A DNA stretch of 64,000 nt from positions 186,001-250,000 of the forward strand of contig NZ_VRYZ01000006.1 in the NCBI RefSeq assembly GCF_008064635.1, read 5' to 3'. This DNA is from Parahaliea aestuarii. GTDB taxonomy: Bacteria; Pseudomonadota; Gammaproteobacteria; Pseudomonadales; Halieaceae. Both the position numbers and the translations under genes were made by a program. The notes beneath the pieces are model-generated. The model searched no databases. It was given only the letters and a program-made list of their open reading frames with translations, and was not told the DNA's origin. Shown one piece after another: positions 27,299 through 36,407 of the stretch; positions within the stretch are counted from its first letter, which is position 1, and each line of letters begins with the position of its first letter.

Positions 27299-28353
27299 GA
27301 TGCCGGTTTCAGTGGCACCCGCACCAGGCGGTCGCCGGTGTAGGAACCGACGTAGACCGCGTCATCGACCTGTACTGCCACGGTGCCGGCGCCCATCGGC
27401 GCCCCCTCGTGCCACAGCAGTTCGCGCCGGGCCAGGGTATCCGGGTCTATCTCCACCACCGCATAGGGCAGCAGGCTGGGCGTGCCGTGGGGCAGGTTGA
27501 GGCTGTCGAACAACTGCATCAGGGAGCCGTACTGGCTCGCCACCAGCAGCTTGCCCTCGGCATTCCAGCTGGCGTTGTCGGGCTTGGACACCGACACTTC
27601 GCCGAGCAGTTCACCCTCGGGCAGGCTGTACTTGGCCACCTTGTTGCCGAAGTACATGTTGACGAAGAAACTGTCGCCGGCCGGAGATAGAATGATGCCG
27701 TTGGGGAAACGCCCTTCAGTTTCGGGCAGCTCGGCATAACCCGCCGCGGGGGACCAGCGATAGACCACCCCGTTGTCGATGCCGATCACCGCCAGGAACA
27801 ACTCCCACATGGGCGACCCGACGGACGCCATGCGGGTCACCAGAAAGCCGCCGTCAGGCAGGCCCGCCACGTCATTGAGGCTGGCGTCCTCTGGCGCCTC
27901 GACGCAACCGCGCCAGGCTACCTGTGACCCACCGGCCCCGGGCAGCCACTCGTAGAATTCCACGGATTCGCGACCGCCGTGGTTCACCACCAGCAGTTGC
28001 CAGCGCCCATCGGCGCGCCGGCGCAAATCGATACCGTGGGCCAGCAGGGTGGCGGGCGGCTGGCTGCAGGCGGCCTCGCCCCATTCCGGGTTGTCCTGTT
28101 CACGGCTGCGGTAGAGTGTCTGCACACTGTGGTCAGCGGTGTCGAGAAGAAACAGGCCACCCGGTTCGTGCATCTGGCCAAATACCAGGCCCTCACCATC
28201 GGGCGCAGCGACAATATCCTCAGGCGCACTGAGTCCGCAGACAGGCTCAATACCGTTGCGGCCTTCACAGGGCACAACACCGTCTTCGGCGCCGGCTGCA
28301 CCGATGGCAAAAAGCAGTAAAACGAGGCCAATGCCGGGGGTCATTCTTATCAT
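27295..28353 (-). CDS. Periplasmic beta-propeller protein (SMP-30/arylesterase-like)
   Basis: A 352-residue protein with a signal peptide (TPGIGLVLLLFAIGAAGAED, cleavage near residue 24) followed by beta-propeller-like repeats. LNDVAGLPDGGFLVTRM and FPNGIILSPAGDSFFVNMYF resemble strands and calcium-site loops of the SMP-30/paraoxonase/strictosidine-synthase superfamily. A lactonase or arylesterase activity is possible. The ATG at 28353 has GGAG six bases upstream; a longer frame has no such site. Four-base overlap with the SLC13 gene suggests that a hydrolysed product, perhaps a hydroxy acid, is then imported (inference). Confidence 0.72.
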   Translation of the reverse strand: MIRMTPGIGLVLLLFAIGAAGAEDGVVPCEGRNGIEPVCGLSAPEDIVAAPDGEGLVFGQMHEPGGLFLLDTADHSVQTLYRSREQDNPEWGEAACSQPPATLLAHGIDLRRRADGRWQLLVVNHGGRESVEFYEWLPGAGGSQVAWRGCVEAPEDASLNDVAGLPDGGFLVTRMASVGSPMWELFLAVIGIDNGVVYRWSPAAGYAELPETEGRFPNGIILSPAGDSFFVNMYFGNKVAKYSLPEGELLGEVSVSKPDNASWNAEGKLLVASQYGSLMQLFDSLNLPHGTPSLLPYAVVEIDPDTLARRELLWHEGAPMGAGTVAVQVDDAVYVGSYTGDRLVRVPLKPAS

Positions 28354-28457
28354 TGCGCTCTCCATTCCTTGGCGCCGACTATCCTGTCCCAGCCTCGGCC
28401 CGCTGTAAACCCCGGGGCTAGTGACCCTGTGCACGAAGCAGTACACTGGCTGACGCC

Positions 28458-29492
28458 ATGACTACCACCACCCGAAGTTTGCCGGACGCCCAGTTTCCGG
28501 ACGCCCTGATCGACCGCTTCCAGCGCCGCGTCGACTACCTGCGGCTGTCGGTCACCGACCGCTGCGACTTCCGCTGCGTGTACTGTATGGCGGAGGACAT
28601 GACCTTCCTGCCGCGCAGGGAAGTGTTGAGCCTGGAAGAACTGTACGAAGTGGCGCGGGTATTCACCGGGCTGGGGGTGGGCAAGATCCGCCTCACCGGC
28701 GGCGAGCCGCTGGTGCGGCGCGGCATTCTGGAACTGGTGCAGCGCCTCGGGCAATTGCCCGGCCTGCGGGAGCTGGCCCTGACCACTAACGGCTCCCAGC
28801 TCGCCAGGATGGCACCGGCCCTGCGCGAGGCCGGCGTCAACAGCGTCAATATCAGCCTCGACACCCTCAACCCCCTGCGCTTTCGCGAACTGACCCGCAG
28901 CGGTGACCTCGACACCGTGCAGCGCGGCATCGAAGCAGCTGTGGCGGCGGGTTTTGAGCGCATCAAGCTCAACGCGGTCATCCTGCGCGGACGCAACGAC
29001 AGCGAAGTGCTGGACCTGGTGCGTTACGCCCGCGGGCTCAGTATCGATATCGCCTTTATCGAGGAGATGCCCCTCGGCCCGATCGTGGAGCACGACCGCG
29101 GCCTCAGCCTCGCCTCCAGCGACAGCCTGCATCGGGAAATTGACGCGGCCTACCCCCTGCGCAGCGAGGGCGACCCGCGCGGCAGCGCCGGCCCGGCGCG
29201 CTACTTCCGCATGGACGACAGCCCCAGCCGGGTCGGGTTTATCTCCCCCCACAGCAATAACTTCTGCCACCTCTGCAACCGCGTGCGCCTGACGGTGTCC
29301 GGGCGCCTGCTGCTGTGCCTGGGCAACGAGCACTCGGTGGACCTGCGCGCCGTGCTGCGCCAGAGCAACTACGACAGCAGCCAGCTGGCTGCCGCCATTA
29401 TTGGCGCCATGGACCTGAAACCCGAGCGCCACCACTTCGGTGAAGAGGGCGCCAGCGAGATCGTCCGCTTCATGAACATGACCGGCGGCTGA
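28458..29492 (+). CDS. moaA: GTP 3',8-cyclase (molybdopterin synthesis)
   Basis: Radical-SAM enzyme catalysing the first step of molybdenum cofactor synthesis with MoaC. The 344-residue protein has the SAM cluster motif C36-x3-C40-x2-C43 ([10 protein letters not shown]), the KIRLTGGEP segment, the second cluster cysteines in [19 protein letters not shown], and the C-terminal GG tail (MNMTGG) that enters the active site. No other moa/moe genes adjoin it. Instead a MoxR ATPase gene starts 25 bases downstream on the same strand, followed by a CoxE-like gene. Confidence 0.95.
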   Translation: MTTTTRSLPDAQFPDALIDRFQRRVDYLRLSVTDRCDFRCVYCMAEDMTFLPRREVLSLEELYEVARVFTGLGVGKIRLTGGEPLVRRGILELVQRLGQLPGLRELALTTNGSQLARMAPALREAGVNSVNISLDTLNPLRFRELTRSGDLDTVQRGIEAAVAAGFERIKLNAVILRGRNDSEVLDLVRYARGLSIDIAFIEEMPLGPIVEHDRGLSLASSDSLHREIDAAYPLRSEGDPRGSAGPARYFRMDDSPSRVGFISPHSNNFCHLCNRVRLTVSGRLLLCLGNEHSVDLRAVLRQSNYDSSQLAAAIIGAMDLKPERHHFGEEGASEIVRFMNMTGG

Positions 29493-29517
29493 GCGCGAGC
29501 CGCACTAAGGAATCGCT

Positions 29518-30462
29518 TTGCATATCCAGGACTTTCCCCAACTCGAATCCATCGAGCGTATCGAGCAGGGCTTTGAGGCCCTGGGCTATATCTGCAGCAC
29601 CAAGATCGCCACCGCCGTGTTTCTCGCCTTTCAGCTGCGCAAGCCGGTGCTGGTGGAAGGCCCGCCGGGAGTGGGCAAGACCGAGCTGGCGAAAACCTGC
29701 GCCGAGCTGCTCTCGGTGCCGCTGATCCGCCTGCAGTGTTATGAGGGCCTGGATGAAGCCAAGGCGCTGTACGAGTGGAAATACGGCAAGCAGCTCCTCT
29801 ACACCCAGGTGTTGAAGGAGAAACTCGGCGACCTGCTGCACGGCGCCAAGGGGCTGGCGGAGTCGGTGGAGCGACTGCACCAGTTCGGCGACATCTTCTA
29901 CTCCGAGGACTTCCTCGAGCCCCGCCCGCTGCTGAAGGCCATGCAGCAGGAACGCGGCGCCATCCTGCTGATCGACGAAGTGGACAAGTCCGACTACGAG
30001 TTTGAATCCCTGCTGCTGGAGATTCTCTCCGACTACCAGGTGTCCATCCCCGAGATAGGCACGGTGAAGGCCAGCGTTTCACCGATGGTCTTCCTCACCA
30101 GCAACAACAGTCGCGACATCTCCGACGCGCTCAAGCGTCGCTGCCTGCACCTCTATATCCCTTTCCCCAGCGTGGAGCTGGAGGAGCGCATCGTGCTGAG
30201 CCGGGTGCCGGACATCGATGCCACCCTGCGCCACCAGCTGGTGGCCTTCGTGCACAGCCTGCGCGATCTGGACCTGAAAAAGGCACCGGCCATTTCCGAG
30301 ACCCTCGACTGGGCCCGCAGCCTGCTGTTGCTGCATGCCGAACAGTTGGACGAGGCGCTGGTGCGCTCCACCCTCAATGTGCTGCTGAAGTTCGAGGACG
30401 ATATCAACAGCGCCGAGTCCGGCCTGGTTGAATTGCTGCGCGGCGCCGACAGCGCCGCCTGA
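29518..30462 (+). CDS. MoxR-family AAA+ ATPase
   Basis: A 314-residue chaperone-type ATPase. Walker A is GPPGVGKTE at residues 48-56, Walker B is ILLIDEVDKSDYEFESLLLE near 150, and SNNSRDISDALKRRC supplies sensor and arginine-finger residues. MoxR proteins act with VWA-domain partners to insert or remodel metal cofactors, and one such partner follows four bases downstream. The start is TTG at 29518 with AAGGA upstream, and no better start is visible. Location after moaA suggests maturation of a molybdenum enzyme, as with CoxD/CoxE in CO dehydrogenase. Confidence 0.9.
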   Translation: MHIQDFPQLESIERIEQGFEALGYICSTKIATAVFLAFQLRKPVLVEGPPGVGKTELAKTCAELLSVPLIRLQCYEGLDEAKALYEWKYGKQLLYTQVLKEKLGDLLHGAKGLAESVERLHQFGDIFYSEDFLEPRPLLKAMQQERGAILLIDEVDKSDYEFESLLLEILSDYQVSIPEIGTVKASVSPMVFLTSNNSRDISDALKRRCLHLYIPFPSVELEERIVLSRVPDIDATLRHQLVAFVHSLRDLDLKKAPAISETLDWARSLLLLHAEQLDEALVRSTLNVLLKFEDDINSAESGLVELLRGADSAA

Positions 30463-30466
30463 AACG

Positions 30467-31858
30467 ATGCAATCCGCCCTCACCGGCTTCATCCAGCTGC
30501 TGCGCAGTCACGAACTGCGGGTATCGCCGGCGGAGACCCTCGACGCCATGGCGGTGGCCAGCACCCTCGGCTACGCCGATCGTGAGCGGCTGCGCGACGG
30601 CCTGGCCCTGAGCCTGGCCAAGAGCGCCCGGGAAGAGGCCATCCTGCTGCGCTGCTTCGATCAGTACTTCGGCCGCGAACTGGCCGGGGAAAAGCCATCC
30701 GCGGCAACGCCAGCCGCCTCCGAAGCTGCTCCGGCGCCGGACCAGGACAGCGAGGATGCCCGCCAGCTACAGGACGGCGCCGCGGAGTTCCCGGAACTGG
30801 CGGAAGCTTTGCAATCTCCCCTCCTGCAGCAGTTGCTGGAAGATAATCGCACCGAGCTGTCGCTGTCACTGGGACAGGCGGCGGCCGCCACCGGCCTCGG
30901 TAATATCCGCATGTTCACCCAGAAGGGGCAGTACACCCGGCGCATGCTCGACGCCCTCGGGGAGGAGACCCTGCGCAGGGCGGTAGTGGCGCTGGAGCAG
31001 GCCGACAGCCCGCTGCTGGAGTTGCTGAAGGGCTACCGCGACCACCTGCGGCAGCAGGTGCGGGAGTATGTTGAGCGGGAGTACCTGCTGAATGCCCAGG
31101 GCCACAACCGCCAGTTCATGGACGACATTCTGCGCCGCACCCGCCTCAACCAGCTGGAACAACGCTACATGGATGAGGTGCGGGAACTGGTGCGCAAAAT
31201 GGCGCGCAAACTGGCCGCCCGCCACTCGCGCAAGCCGAAGGTGCAGAAGCGCGGCCAGCTCGATATGGGGCGCACCCTGCGCAGGGGCATCGCCCACGAC
31301 GGCATTATGTTTCACACCTACTGGCGCAAGGTGCGGCGCGACAAGCCACAAATCCTCGCCCTGTGTGACGTGTCAGGCTCCGTTGCCGCCTACGCCAAGT
31401 TCCTGCTGCTGTTTCTCTACAGCCTGCAGGACGTGCTGCCGCGGGTGCGCAGCTTTGCCTTTTCCAGCCACTTGGGAGAAATCAGCGACCTGTTCCGGGA
31501 ACACCCGGTGGAAAAGGCCATCGAGCTGGCCAACTGGCGCTATGGCGGCGCCACCGACTACGGTCGCAGCCTGGAGGATTTCGCCGAACTGGCGCTGGCT
31601 GATGTCAGTTCCAGCACCACAGTGATCGTGCTGGGGGATGCGCGCAACAATGGCGGCGATCCGAAGCTGGAGATCATGCAGGGTATCTACCAGCGGGCCC
31701 GCCGCGTCATCTGGTTGAACCCGGAGTCGCGGCGCGCCTGGGGCAGCGGCGATTCGGAGATGTTGCGCTACCAGAGCGCCTGTCATTTCGCGGCGGAATG
31801 CAATAATCTGCAACAGCTCGAACGGATTATCGACCAGCTACTGCGGCTGAACCACTGA
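30467..31858 (+). CDS. VWA-domain protein, CoxE-like
   Basis: A 463-residue cytoplasmic protein and the usual partner of a MoxR ATPase. The C-terminal VWA domain has the metal-ion-dependent adhesion motif DVSGS in LALCDVSGSVAAYAKFLL, then YGGATDYGRSL and VIVLGDARNN. The N-terminal half is helical and basic (ELVRKMARKLAARHSRKPKVQKRG), matching the CoxE family. In carboxydotrophs CoxE helps build the Cu-S-Mo site. Here no molybdenum hydroxylase gene is adjacent, so the client is unknown. The start lies four bases after the moxR stop codon. Confidence 0.88.
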   Translation: MQSALTGFIQLLRSHELRVSPAETLDAMAVASTLGYADRERLRDGLALSLAKSAREEAILLRCFDQYFGRELAGEKPSAATPAASEAAPAPDQDSEDARQLQDGAAEFPELAEALQSPLLQQLLEDNRTELSLSLGQAAAATGLGNIRMFTQKGQYTRRMLDALGEETLRRAVVALEQADSPLLELLKGYRDHLRQQVREYVEREYLLNAQGHNRQFMDDILRRTRLNQLEQRYMDEVRELVRKMARKLAARHSRKPKVQKRGQLDMGRTLRRGIAHDGIMFHTYWRKVRRDKPQILALCDVSGSVAAYAKFLLLFLYSLQDVLPRVRSFAFSSHLGEISDLFREHPVEKAIELANWRYGGATDYGRSLEDFAELALADVSSSTTVIVLGDARNNGGDPKLEIMQGIYQRARRVIWLNPESRRAWGSGDSEMLRYQSACHFAAECNNLQQLERIIDQLLRLNH

Positions 31859-31873
31859 CAAGAAGAACAACAG

Positions 31874-32086
31874 ATGGCCTATCTCTGTAGGGATTGCAGC
31901 TACCGGGGGAAGAAGGGGGGCAGCGGCGGCGCTTGCCCCGCCTGCGGCTCTTTCAATGTGACGCTGTCCGGCGCGGCGCCGCCACAACGCGAGGAGCAAA
32001 GCGGCAACAGCGCACTGCGGATCAGGATCCTGATCGGCCTGTGGCTGCTGTTTTTCGCCCTCGTCGCCCAGAAGCTGCTGGAATAG
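31874..32086 (+). CDS. Small zinc-ribbon membrane protein
   Basis: A 70-residue protein. It has one zinc ribbon with two CxxC pairs (LCRDCSYRG at residues 4-12 and CPACGSF at 21-27), a linker, and a single C-terminal membrane helix (ILIGLWLLFFALVAQKLL, 52-69). The ribbon should face the cytoplasm. I do not recognise a named family. It starts 15 bases after the CoxE-like gene with AGAAGAA upstream, so it looks like the fourth member of the moaA-moxR-coxE unit; it ends 10 bases from convergent pilU. Confidence 0.68.
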   Translation: MAYLCRDCSYRGKKGGSGGACPACGSFNVTLSGAAPPQREEQSGNSALRIRILIGLWLLFFALVAQKLLE

Positions 32087-32096
32087 GCGCCCGGGC

Positions 32097-33236
32097 TCAG
32101 TAGGGGCTGGTCTCGTCGTCGTCCAGGCCTTCCAGGCTCAGTTCGACCGGCGCGCTGCCCTGCTGCATCCGCGCCTCCTTGGCCCATTTGATCTTGAGCC
32201 TTACGTTATTGGGTGAATCCGCGTTGCGCAGGGCCTCCTCCTCGCTGATCAACCCCCCCACGTAGAGTTCCAGCAGCGCCGCATCGAAGGTCTTCATGCC
32301 GATGTTCTCGGATTTTTCCATCACCTCCTTGATGCCTTCTATCTGGCCCTTGAGGATGAGGTCCGCCACCATCGGCGTACCCAGCAGGATTTCAATCGCC
32401 GCACAACGCTTGCCGTCCACCGTGGGAATCAGCCGCTGGGAAACGAAGGCCTGCAGGTTGAGGGAAAGATCCATCAGCAATTGCGCGCGCCGCTCCTCCG
32501 GGAAGAAGTTGATGATGCGATCCAGCGCCTGGTTGGCGTTGTTGGCGTGCAGCGTGGACAGGCAGAGGTGGCCGGTTTCGGCGAAGGCGATGGCGTGCTC
32601 CATGGTTTCGCGGTCGCGGATCTCCCCGATCAGGATCACATCCGGCGCCTGGCGCAGGGTGTTCTTCAGGGCGTTGTGCCAGCTGCGGGTATCCACTCCC
32701 ACCTCGCGCTGGTTGACGATACATTTCTTGTGCTTGTGCACGTATTCCACCGGGTCTTCGATGGTCACAATATGGCCGGAGCTGTTGCTATTGCGGTAGT
32801 CGAGCAGGGCCGCCAGCGAAGTGGACTTGCCCGAGCCGGTGGCGCCGACAAACAGCACCAGGCCGCGCTTGCGCATGATCACTTCCGGCAGGATGGGCGG
32901 CAGTCGCAGTTGTTCCCAGCTGGGAATCTCGGCCACGATATTGCGCGCCACGATGGCGACCTCGTTGCGCTGCACAAAGATATTGACGCGGAAGCGCCCG
33001 AAACCCGGAATGGAGGTGGCCAGGTTCATCTCCAGTTCCTTTTCGAACTCGGCGCGCTGGGTATCGTCCATGAGACCGTTGGCGATTTCCTTGATTTCGC
33101 CGGGCCGGAGAATTTCGCTGCCAATCGGGCGCAGGGAGCCCTCAAACTTGGCGCAGGGCGGCGCGCCGGTACTGAGATAGAGATCCGACCCGTTCTTGCT
33201 CGCCAGTAGTTTCAGCCACTCGGTAATCCGTTCCAC
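32097..33236 (-). CDS. pilU: Type IV pilus retraction ATPase, PilU type
   Basis: A 379-residue secretion-type hexameric ATPase for pilus retraction and twitching. It has Walker A GATGSGKST near residue 131, the Asp box TIEDPVEYVH, Walker B VILIGEIRDRETM and the His box TGHLCLSTLHANNA. The length beyond PilT (about 344) and the C-terminal segment ADSPNNVRLKIKWAKEA indicate PilU, the accessory retraction ATPase that depends on PilT. No pilT lies beside it, although the two genes are often adjacent in Pseudomonas. Confidence 0.85.
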   Translation of the reverse strand: MERITEWLKLLASKNGSDLYLSTGAPPCAKFEGSLRPIGSEILRPGEIKEIANGLMDDTQRAEFEKELEMNLATSIPGFGRFRVNIFVQRNEVAIVARNIVAEIPSWEQLRLPPILPEVIMRKRGLVLFVGATGSGKSTSLAALLDYRNSNSSGHIVTIEDPVEYVHKHKKCIVNQREVGVDTRSWHNALKNTLRQAPDVILIGEIRDRETMEHAIAFAETGHLCLSTLHANNANQALDRIINFFPEERRAQLLMDLSLNLQAFVSQRLIPTVDGKRCAAIEILLGTPMVADLILKGQIEGIKEVMEKSENIGMKTFDAALLELYVGGLISEEEALRNADSPNNVRLKIKWAKEARMQQGSAPVELSLEGLDDDETSPY

Positions 33237-33356
33237 GCCGCCTGCTCTCCTTCCCCCGCACAGAAGTTGCTGTGCGCCGTTGCCATTGTTGGTGTCATTG
33301 CCGGAATGACCGCGCCGCGGAAGCGGCGGGTTCGGCGCTTACTGTAGCAGTTTCGC

Positions 33357-33382
33357 CGGTGCCCACAAATGTCCGGGCACCG
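33357..33382. other. Perfect inverted repeat upstream of pilU
   Basis: CGGTGCCC (33357-33364), ten-base spacer, GGGCACCG (33375-33382). It lies between divergent pilU and the phosphotransferase gene. It could be a stem in either leader RNA or an operator; no T tract follows it, so it is not an obvious terminator. Confidence 0.35.
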
Positions 33383-33430
33383 CGAGTTGCGCGCTGACAG
33401 CACTATGCAGACGCGAAGCCCGATACTATG

Positions 33431-33446
33431 CTATACAAACGTATAG
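33431..33446. promoter_or_regulatory. Operator-like dyad before the phosphotransferase gene
   Basis: CTATAC-AAAC-GTATAG is a perfect 6+6 palindrome, 22 bases before the start codon, in an AT-rich patch with -10-like TACTAT (33424-33429 region) and TATACA hexamers. The position and symmetry fit a TetR-type repressor site overlapping the promoter. The regulator is not identifiable here. Confidence 0.45.
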
Positions 33447-33468
33447 TCAATAACAGGAATAAGAGACC

Positions 33469-34533
33469 ATGGAAGAAGCCCGCCCCACCCCGGTGCTGGA
33501 CGATATCGAAGGCACCCGCAGCAAACTGGCCAGCTGGCTGAGTGAACAGCGCGGTTATACGGTGGACATTCCCGCACTCACCGTGCCCGATGGCAACGGT
33601 ATGTCCAACGTCACCCTGCTGTTCGACATGCAGTGGCAGGAAGGCGGTGAGACCCGCAGCCAGAGCTGTGTCGGCCGCCTGCAGCCGGAAATCGCCCGCC
33701 CGGTTTTTCCCAGCTACGCGCTGGAACCGCAGTACCGGGTTATGGAGGCTCTGGCGCGGCACACCGACATCCCCGTACCTGAACTGCTGGGCCTGGAAAC
33801 CGACACCGCCCTGCTCGGCGTCGAGTTCTACATTATGGCCCGCATCGACGGCCGCGTGCCCTCCGACATGCCGCCCTACAACATGGACGGCTGGCTCATG
33901 CACGAGACCAGCGAAGAGCAGCGCGCCACCCTGTGGCGCGCCGCAGTCGACATGCTCGCCCGCTACCACCGCATCGACAGCGGGGCCCTCGACCTGCCGG
34001 AGCTGCAACTCCCGCGCGGCAAAACTGCCCTGCAGGCGCAGCTCGACTACTGGCAGGACTACCACGACTGGGCACTTGAGGGGCGCACCCACGAGATCGG
34101 CCAGCGCGCCCTGGACTGGCTCAAGGCCAACCAGCCCGAAGACGAACCCACCGCCCTGTGCTGGGGCGACTCCCGCATCGGCAACATGATGTTCGCCCCC
34201 GCTCTCGACGGAGTGGTTGCGGTACTGGACTGGGAGATGGCCGTCGCCGGCAACCCGGTACAGGACCTGGCCTGGTTCAACTACATCGATGCCACGTTCT
34301 CCGAGGGCCTGGGCTTCCCCCGCCTGTCGGGCCTGCCCAGCTATGAGGAATCCGTGGCGCAGTGGGAAGCCGCCACCGGTCGCAAGGCCGAGCACTACGA
34401 TTACTACTGGATTTTCGCCGGCATGCGCTACGGGTTGATCATGTCGCGGATCATGCTGGCGACCGGGCAAGAGCAGGAGATTCAGGGCAACTTTGTGTGC
34501 AAGATGCTGGAGCGGTATCTGGATGAGCGCTAA
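33469..34533 (+). CDS. Phosphotransferase family protein (APH/ACAD10-like)
   Basis: A 354-residue aminoglycoside-phosphotransferase-fold kinase. The catalytic loop is CWGDSRIGNMMF near residue 228 (HGDxxxxN type with Trp before Gly) and the metal-binding loop is VAVLDWEMAVAGNP. This wording is that of the acyl-CoA-dehydrogenase-10 group, often found beside acyl-CoA dehydrogenase and fatty-acid genes, and probably phosphorylates a hydroxylated acyl or alcohol metabolite rather than an antibiotic. A promoter-proximal palindrome suggests repression by a TetR-type protein. Its stop overlaps the convergent barrel gene by four bases. Confidence 0.85.
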   Translation: MEEARPTPVLDDIEGTRSKLASWLSEQRGYTVDIPALTVPDGNGMSNVTLLFDMQWQEGGETRSQSCVGRLQPEIARPVFPSYALEPQYRVMEALARHTDIPVPELLGLETDTALLGVEFYIMARIDGRVPSDMPPYNMDGWLMHETSEEQRATLWRAAVDMLARYHRIDSGALDLPELQLPRGKTALQAQLDYWQDYHDWALEGRTHEIGQRALDWLKANQPEDEPTALCWGDSRIGNMMFAPALDGVVAVLDWEMAVAGNPVQDLAWFNYIDATFSEGLGFPRLSGLPSYEESVAQWEAATGRKAEHYDYYWIFAGMRYGLIMSRIMLATGQEQEIQGNFVCKMLERYLDER

Positions 34534-36278
34534 AACCGCTCCTTGACGGTGAACAATACCTGCACATCGTCCACATCGTCATCGCGCACAAAGGGAAAGG
34601 CAAAGTCGATGTGCACCACCGAACTTTTTTCCGCCCGGCTGGAATTTAAACGGATACCAAAGCCGGCGTTGGCAAGCACCCCGCCGTTGGAGCCATTGTC
34701 CCCGCCTTCATACCAGGCCCGCCCCACATCCACAAAGGCCGCAAACCCCACCCGCAGCAGGCGGAAGGGGTGCCAGTCCGAGTAATAGCGCTGCTCGATA
34801 TTCCAGACAAATGAACGGTCGCCCACCTGGTAGTGCAGATCGTAGCCGCGCAAGCCGTTGTTGCCGCCAAGTGTAAGCTGATTGTCAACGGTCAGACCAT
34901 CGGTGTAATCGAGGCGCAGGCCGCTGAACAGTGCCCAGCGCTCACTCTGCTTGTACTGGTAGCGGGTTTCCACCTCCCACCAGAAGTTCTCCAGCTCGCG
35001 ATCGTCGATGCCAAGGAAGCCGCTGAGCCAGGTGCCCACCACCCAGAACTGCCGGTCTTCGGCCAGCAGGGTATTGCTGTAGGCGCCGCGGAAAGCGAGT
35101 TGATCGCGGGTAGCGCCGAGACCTTCGCCGGAATAGCCGAGGGACCAGTCGTAGCGCTCACCGACGAAGATATCCTCGGTGCGCCCCAGGTAATCGAAGT
35201 TGTGCAGCTCGGCGAATTTGTCCTCCACACTCTGGAAGCCGATATAGGGATAGCTGTAGTCACGATCCTCCGGCAGCCGGGCGGGGGGGATATCGGAATC
35301 GCTGAAGTCGAAGGCGTGGGACTCGTAGTTGTACCCAAACAGCCAGCGATTCACCCGACTATCGACCTCCAGGGCGGCAGCGAGACCACCGTAGACCCGA
35401 TACTGCTCGCTCTCGTGATCAAACTCCGACACCTCGTCGCCGCGAAACCACAGCTTTTCCTCAAGCTTTTGCTGATCGAGACTGGTGCCGGCAGACCAGG
35501 GCTCGTAGATGGAGAAAAAGGGTTTCTCCAGGCGCAGGCCGTGATCGTAACCGTCGTCGTTGTCGGTGTAGCGGGCGCGCATCTGCCAGCGGCTGCCGAG
35601 CAGGGCGGGATCGGCATAGAGCAGGGTGTAGCCGGCGCGCTCCTCATCGCTGTCGTACTCCACCAGCACCTGCTTGCCAGTGCCGAGAAAATTGGCGTCG
35701 CGAAAGCCGACGGCGTAGGCGTTTTCACCGCCACTGCGGCTCAGGGACAGGGAGGGGGTAAAAGTCCAGATATCGCGGGTGAGCACCTCGACGTCAACGT
35801 ACTGGCCGCACCAGCGCCAGGGCCGCACCCTGGCGTCGTAAATGAAGCGCAGGTTGCGCAGGATGCGCTCTGATTCCTCGGCCCGGCGCTGTTCGTAAAC
35901 TTCACCTTCGTGCAGCAGCATCTGGTCTTCCAGCACCCACTCGCGGGTAATGCTGTGCAGCTGGTTGGCCCAGCGGTAGACGGTGCTGTTTTCTTTCGGG
36001 TCCTCCATATTGAAGACCGAAAAGCGCTGGTAGCGGATGCTGCGAATACGCACACCCTCAGGTAACCTGGCTTCCAGCTGGTCGTGGTCGGTGGACGGCC
36101 GAAAGCGGAAAGCATCGGTGTAATCCTGCTCCGGCACCGTGACGCAGTGCTCCCCGGCGTCTGCACCAACGGCGACCGGCACGGTGCAAAACAGCAGGAC
36201 TGCCAGCACAGCGCAACACCACCGCGACCGAAGAGGCAGCGTGACGACGCCCTGCAACATAGACCACGTCATTATCAT
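34530..36278 (-). CDS. Omp85-superfamily outer-membrane protein (BamA/TamA-like)
   Basis: About 582 residues: signal peptide (CCAVLAVLLFCTVPVAVGA, cleavage near residue 39), a short periplasmic region with one or two POTRA-like units (EGVRIRSIRYQRFSVFNMED to DVEVLTRDIWTF), then a beta barrel ending in the aromatic VKERF expected of outer-membrane proteins. GGNNGLRGYDLHYQVGD near residue 481 is the RGY-type motif of Omp85 barrels. It is smaller than BamA and differs from TamA, so it may be a lipid- or protein-insertion accessory. Starts at residues 1, 3 and 7 are all possible. Confidence 0.78.
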   Translation of the reverse strand: MIMTWSMLQGVVTLPLRSRWCCAVLAVLLFCTVPVAVGADAGEHCVTVPEQDYTDAFRFRPSTDHDQLEARLPEGVRIRSIRYQRFSVFNMEDPKENSTVYRWANQLHSITREWVLEDQMLLHEGEVYEQRRAEESERILRNLRFIYDARVRPWRWCGQYVDVEVLTRDIWTFTPSLSLSRSGGENAYAVGFRDANFLGTGKQVLVEYDSDEERAGYTLLYADPALLGSRWQMRARYTDNDDGYDHGLRLEKPFFSIYEPWSAGTSLDQQKLEEKLWFRGDEVSEFDHESEQYRVYGGLAAALEVDSRVNRWLFGYNYESHAFDFSDSDIPPARLPEDRDYSYPYIGFQSVEDKFAELHNFDYLGRTEDIFVGERYDWSLGYSGEGLGATRDQLAFRGAYSNTLLAEDRQFWVVGTWLSGFLGIDDRELENFWWEVETRYQYKQSERWALFSGLRLDYTDGLTVDNQLTLGGNNGLRGYDLHYQVGDRSFVWNIEQRYYSDWHPFRLLRVGFAAFVDVGRAWYEGGDNGSNGGVLANAGFGIRLNSSRAEKSSVVHIDFAFPFVRDDDVDDVQVLFTVKERF

Positions 36279-36407
36279 TCTCTCAAGATAGCCCGCGCGC
36301 CGCGCACCGGCAACGCCCCCGGCCTGCCGTTGCTGTACTCAGCTTCGGCTCGGCGCTACACTTGCCCCCGGTTTGGCACCGGGCCGGCCAGAAGACAGGA
36401 GTGCTCA

